From CF-161 sp035638495 (GTDB taxonomy: Bacteria > Chloroflexota > Dormibacteria > Dormibacterales > Dormibacteraceae), in contig DASQZW010000211.1 in NCBI GenBank assembly GCA_035638495.1, positions 1-8,533 on the forward strand: a DNA stretch of 8,533 bases, given 5' to 3'. Both the position numbers and the translations under genes were made by a program. Under the pieces are notes generated by a model that was not told the origin of the DNA, searched no databases, and was given only the letters and a program-made list of their open reading frames with translations. Positions 6,057 to 8,533 of the stretch are shown here, piece by piece. Within the stretch, counting starts at the first letter, position 1. Every line of letters starts with the position of its first letter.

Positions 6057-6119
6057 CCGGCAAGTCTGGTACTTCGGCGTACTGAAGTCAACCGGGAAGT
6101 GACTTGCCGGTAGTACGCC
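6057..6119 (-). promoter_or_regulatory. Operator-like cluster: 21-bp dyad and two interleaved inverted repeats
   Basis: ACCGGGAAGT (6091-6100) and ACTTGCCGGT (6102-6111) are 9/10 complementary around a central G. Two perfect repeats interleave: CCGGCAAGTC (6057-6066) with GACTTGCCGG (6101-6110), and GGCGTACT (6076-6083) with AGTACGCC (6112-6119). ACTTC (6071-6075) and GAAGT (6084-6088) add a small stem that encloses the GGCGTACT element. Five AAGT/ACTT half-sites recur through the block. This looks like a multi-site operator around the candidate promoter. If transcribed, the interleaved order also fits a pseudoknot. Confidence 0.55.
6063..6091 (-). promoter_or_regulatory. Candidate promoter for the DUF6230 cluster
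   Basis: On the - strand TTGACT (6091-6086) is a good -35 element. After 17 nt comes CAGACT (6068-6063), a weak -10. Transcription would start around 6055 and give a leader of roughly 90 nt. The -35 sits at the edge of a 21-bp dyad, which supports its regulatory relevance. The -10 match is poor, so another sigma factor or activator dependence is possible. Confidence 0.35.
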
Positions 6120-6212
6120 CAGGTATTTGCCACCCGAAGGCCGGCGAAGCGCCCACCGCCCCGAGCGGCCGGCAGCAGTGAGCCGGCGATTGCCCCGGCC
6201 GAGGTGGCCGTC

Positions 6213-7535
6213 TCAGGCGGTCACCAGGAGCCAGCCGGCAGGGTCGGCGCCGAGCGCCCGCAGCAGCGGGCTCGCCGGGTCGGCGCCGGCCAGCCAGACC
6301 TCGTCCCCGCGTCGCACGAGCCGGCCGCCGGCGTCGGCGAGCAGCAGAGCGACGGCCCGCGGGTCGGGCGGCGCGACGACGTCCGGCGGCGGGTCGGGCG
6401 CCTCGATGCCGAGCGCCGCGCACGCCGCCGGCAGCCCCTCCCGGTACACGCTGGGCGGCGCGCTCGGCCACGGCTCGCCCATCGCGACCTGGAGCAGCGT
6501 CGTGAGCGCGGACACCCGCGTGGCGTGGGGCTCGGGCGCGCTCCACAGCGCCCGCTCGTGGTGGAGCCCGCGGAGGAGGTCGCGCGCCCGCGTGGACCCG
6601 CTCTCGGGCGCCATCACGATCCAGGTTCGCTCGCGCCGCAGCCGTGCGCGGTGCAGGTCCCGGTAGACGATCAGGCCGGGCTGCTCGGCCGCCGCGGCGA
6701 CCAGCTCCGCGAGCGTGCCGGCCACCGGGTCGCGCTCGCGGGGCATCCCCGGGTCCTCGTCCCAGGCCTGGGTGGCGCGCTCCACGCGGCCGTCGCGGAC
6801 GCAGGCGACGGGCAGCCCGAGCCGCGCCGGCCCCAGCCCGAGGCAGGCGCCGGTCAGTCCGTGCCCCGCCGGTCCCGGCGGCAGCGCCGCGCCGCCGAGC
6901 GCGTCCGCCACCATGCGCACGTAGCCCCAGCCCCACCGCTCCCGGCGCAGGACGTGCCGGTGCGAGCGAACCCCGGCCGTCGGCCGTGCCGTGCCGGGCC
7001 ATTCGACGGCGAACGTCGGTCCGGGCCCGACTCGGAGGAACACACGCTCGGCATCCTCGTGCTGCTGCGCGTTCACGGCCAGCTGCACGAGCGCCAGCGC
7101 GATCGCGGCCGGGGCGGGCACCGTGACACCCGGCAGCGGCCCGACGACCTGGATCCCGAGGTCCTGGGTGCGAGCCCGGACAGCGGCAGCGGTGAGGGCG
7201 ACCACGTCCTCGGCGGTGCCGGCCGGTTCCGCCGCGGGCGGCCGGCCGCCGACCAGGGCCAGGCTCGCGGCCAGCACCGACGCCTGCAGGCTGGCGTCGC
7301 CAGTGAGGGCCGCGGCGGCGGAGCGCAGCTCGTCCAGCAAGCGGCCCATCAGCGCGTCGAGCCCTGGGGTCGGAGCGTCCGGCGCCACCAGGAGGTGGCA
7401 CGCGCCGGCCTGGTAAGAGAGCGTCCCGGGGCACCGGCCGGCCCACTCTGGCGTCGCCGCGATCGTGACGCCGCCGACGTCGAACAGCGCCGCGGGCAGC
7501 GGCAGAGCCGGGACCTCCGTCGGCTCCAGCCTCAT
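6213..7535 (-). CDS. Degenerate histidine-kinase-like (GHKL) protein without H-box
   Basis: The protein has 440 residues. Residues 16-50 (LFDVGGVTIAATPEWAG...) resemble a small sensor/PAS-like opening. An Ala/Leu helical region (60-130) sits where the dimerisation helices of a kinase would be, but I see no HE/HD phosphoacceptor. ALVQLAVNAQQHE (148-160) is a clear N-box, with Asn155. GWGYVRMVADALGGAA (202-217) resembles the G2 region that closes a GHKL ATP-binding fold. The last ~210 residues are unrecognised, with WIVMAPESGSTRARDLLRGLHHERALW as a central feature. It may be a pseudokinase or ATP-binding partner of the receiver protein upstream rather than an active kinase. ATG 7535 overlaps the receiver-gene stop as ATGA, with GAGG 7 nt upstream, so the two are translationally coupled. 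The N-box is seen; the function is inferred. Confidence 0.75.
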   Translation of the reverse strand: MRLEPTEVPALPLPAALFDVGGVTIAATPEWAGRCPGTLSYQAGACHLLVAPDAPTPGLDALMGRLLDELRSAAAALTGDASLQASVLAASLALVGGRPPAAEPAGTAEDVVALTAAAVRARTQDLGIQVVGPLPGVTVPAPAAIALALVQLAVNAQQHEDAERVFLRVGPGPTFAVEWPGTARPTAGVRSHRHVLRRERWGWGYVRMVADALGGAALPPGPAGHGLTGACLGLGPARLGLPVACVRDGRVERATQAWDEDPGMPRERDPVAGTLAELVAAAAEQPGLIVYRDLHRARLRRERTWIVMAPESGSTRARDLLRGLHHERALWSAPEPHATRVSALTTLLQVAMGEPWPSAPPSVYREGLPAACAALGIEAPDPPPDVVAPPDPRAVALLLADAGGRLVRRGDEVWLAGADPASPLLRALGADPAGWLLVTA

Positions 7536-8179
7536 GGCTCCGCCTCGGGCTCCCGCGTCGCCAGCTGGTAGTGCCGTCCGCCCAGCGCCCGCACCAGGAC
7601 GTTCGAGCCCACCTCGTCGAGCCAGTCGTTGAGGCGGCGCGCCGCACGGGCGTCGCTCTCGCGCAGCACGACGCTCCGGTTGGCGCGCCGCGCCGCCAGC
7701 AGCGTCACGGCCACCCGGTGGTTCGTGGTCCGGCCGCTGGGCGCGTGGACGACCACGCCGCGCCGCAGCGCGAGGTCGCCGACCCGGCCGCCGAGCACGC
7801 CCTCGATGCGCTGGAGCAGGCGCTGGAGGCCGTGGCGTTTCGACTGGAAGAGGGCGTGCGGGTGGCTCTCGTACACGCGCGCCTGGTCGTCGATCGTCTC
7901 GACGCCGGCCGAGTACACCAGGGGGATGCAGTTGAGGTGGTGGAGGTGCAGGCGCCTCAGCACGTCGTGCACGCCCGCGCGGCGTTCCGCGGCCGGGGCC
8001 CGCGACATGTCGAGGTCGATGACGGCGAGGAGTGGGTCGTGGTGGTCGAGCCTCGCCAGCGCCTGGGCGGGTCCCGACGCGGTGACCGGCTCCAGGCTGG
8101 CGCCGCGCACCACCTCCTCGAGCGCCCGCAGCTCCCGGAGGTCGTCCTCCAGGAGCAGCACCTCAGGGGGCGCGACCAC
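7532..8179 (-). CDS. Response regulator with intact receiver domain and C-terminal putative winged helix
   Basis: This 215-residue protein has a receiver domain at 5-125: the acidic pocket is Glu11-Asp12-Asp13 (VLLLEDD), the phosphoacceptor is Asp55 (AVIDLDM), the switch is Ser90 (LVYSAG) and the conserved Lys is Lys114 (LFQSK). The C-terminal ~85 residues contain VAVTLLAARRANRSVVLRESDARAARRLNDWLDEVGS and end in GGRHYQL, which loosely resembles an OmpR-type winged helix (recognition region, then the GYxL-like wing); this part is uncertain. GTG 8179 is chosen because GAGGA lies 5 nt upstream and the receiver begins at once; the longer frame to 8353 is an Arg-rich shadow of the neighbour. It overlaps the upstream gene by 17 bp and the kinase-like gene by 4 bp, so the three form an operon. 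Phosphorylation by the adjacent kinase-like protein is doubtful because that protein lacks an H-box. Confidence 0.82.
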   Translation of the reverse strand: MVAPPEVLLLEDDLRELRALEEVVRGASLEPVTASGPAQALARLDHHDPLLAVIDLDMSRAPAAERRAGVHDVLRRLHLHHLNCIPLVYSAGVETIDDQARVYESHPHALFQSKRHGLQRLLQRIEGVLGGRVGDLALRRGVVVHAPSGRTTNHRVAVTLLAARRANRSVVLRESDARAARRLNDWLDEVGSNVLVRALGGRHYQLATREPEAEP

Positions 8180-8533
8180 CGGGTTCCTCGTCCTCGGCCA
8201 GCGCGACGCGGCCGTCCTGCCATGCGACGCGCAGCGGCAGCCGGTGGCGCCGGAGCAGGTCCCCGGCGCGGGCGGCAGCGGCACGGAGGCGCGCGGTGGG
8301 AGCACGGACCGGGAGACCGTCCGGGTGGGCGCCCAGGAGTGCCTCCAGTCCAACGGCCCGGGACACGTAGGAGCCGTCGGGGAGCACCAGGCCCCGGCCG
8401 GGCGCGAGGCGGATGCCGGCCACGCGGACGGCCAGCGCGCGTTCGGCGACCGCCGCGAGCTCGTGCCAGTCGCGGCAGTGCAGCGGCTGGGCCGGGAGGT
8501 CGGCGGGTGCGGCGCCCACCCATCGCCAGCACA
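8163..8533 (-). CDS. Unrecognised protein (C-terminal part; 5' end beyond the window)
   Basis: The frame is open from the window edge and ends at TGA 8165-8163, giving at least 122 codons. The first in-window start would be GTG 8519, but the frame continues upstream without a stop (Cys-Trp-Arg-Trp), so the true start probably lies outside. I do not recognise a family. Visible features are HCRDWHELAAVAERALAVRVAGIRLAPGRGLVLPDGSYVSRAVGLEALLGAHP, which suggests an alpha/beta region, a helical Arg/Ala-rich stretch, and an acidic tail. Its stop lies inside the start region of the response regulator (17-bp overlap), so it is co-translated with the regulatory pair and may provide its input or output. 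Confidence 0.65.
   Translation of the reverse strand, partial: CWRWVGAAPADLPAQPLHCRDWHELAAVAERALAVRVAGIRLAPGRGLVLPDGSYVSRAVGLEALLGAHPDGLPVRAPTARLRAAAARAGDLLRRHRLPLRVAWQDGRVALAEDEEPGGRAP

Noticed and set aside
6196..6210. Terminator after the kinase-like gene (CGGCC / GGCCG stem with GAGGT loop)
   Set aside because: Only five base pairs and no T-run; such stems are expected by chance in this GC-rich sequence.
6204..7571. 455-codon + strand frame opposite the kinase-like gene
   Set aside because: Arg/Gly/His-rich antisense shadow. The - strand frame has the N-box and an ATGA coupling to the receiver gene.
8180..8353. Extended N-terminus of the response regulator from 8353
   Set aside because: The extension overlaps the upstream gene in a different frame and has shadow composition; GTG 8179 with GAGGA upstream begins exactly at the receiver domain.

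Overview
The window is very GC-rich and densely coding, and it reads as an Actinomycetota chromosome segment. The strongest taxonomic clues are a mycobacterial-type XPB helicase next to a WYL-domain partner, and an adjacent DUF6230/DUF6114 gene pair, a combination I know from Streptomyces and its relatives. The exact lineage cannot be fixed from this stretch, though a deep-branching actinobacterial class is possible.

Layout. Positions 1-2068 (+ strand) carry a DNA-repair pair: the C-terminal end of a WYL-domain, helicase-associated protein, a possible 13-codon minigene that overlaps the genes on both sides, and a complete XPB/ERCC3-type helicase. The helicase converges on a large molybdopterin oxidoreductase (2020-4074, - strand), and the two reading frames overlap tail to tail by 49 bp. 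Everything from there to the end of the window is on the - strand.

Positions 4191-6119 hold an envelope/export module, read from high to low coordinates: a structured promoter/leader region, a DUF6230 secreted or membrane-anchored protein (5304-5963), a perfect intercistronic hairpin, a four-helix DUF6114 membrane protein (4823-5251), and a type I signal peptidase (4191 to about 4826). The peptidase frame has no ATG, GTG or TTG at a sensible place. Its best start is a GTA codon that overlaps the DUF6114 stop (GTAG) behind a GGAGG Shine-Dalgarno sequence. The layout resembles operons that pair an exported structural protein with a dedicated signal peptidase.

Positions 6213-8533 hold a tightly overlapping three-gene unit: the 3' end of an unrecognised protein, a response regulator with an intact receiver domain, and a degenerate histidine-kinase-like protein that keeps an N-box but has no visible phosphoacceptor histidine. 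This unit lies directly upstream of the DUF6230 promoter region. That region (6057-6119) contains a 21-bp near-perfect dyad and two interleaved perfect inverted repeats, so local regulation of the export module by the response regulator is a testable hypothesis. I saw no tRNA, rRNA, CRISPR array or insertion sequence.
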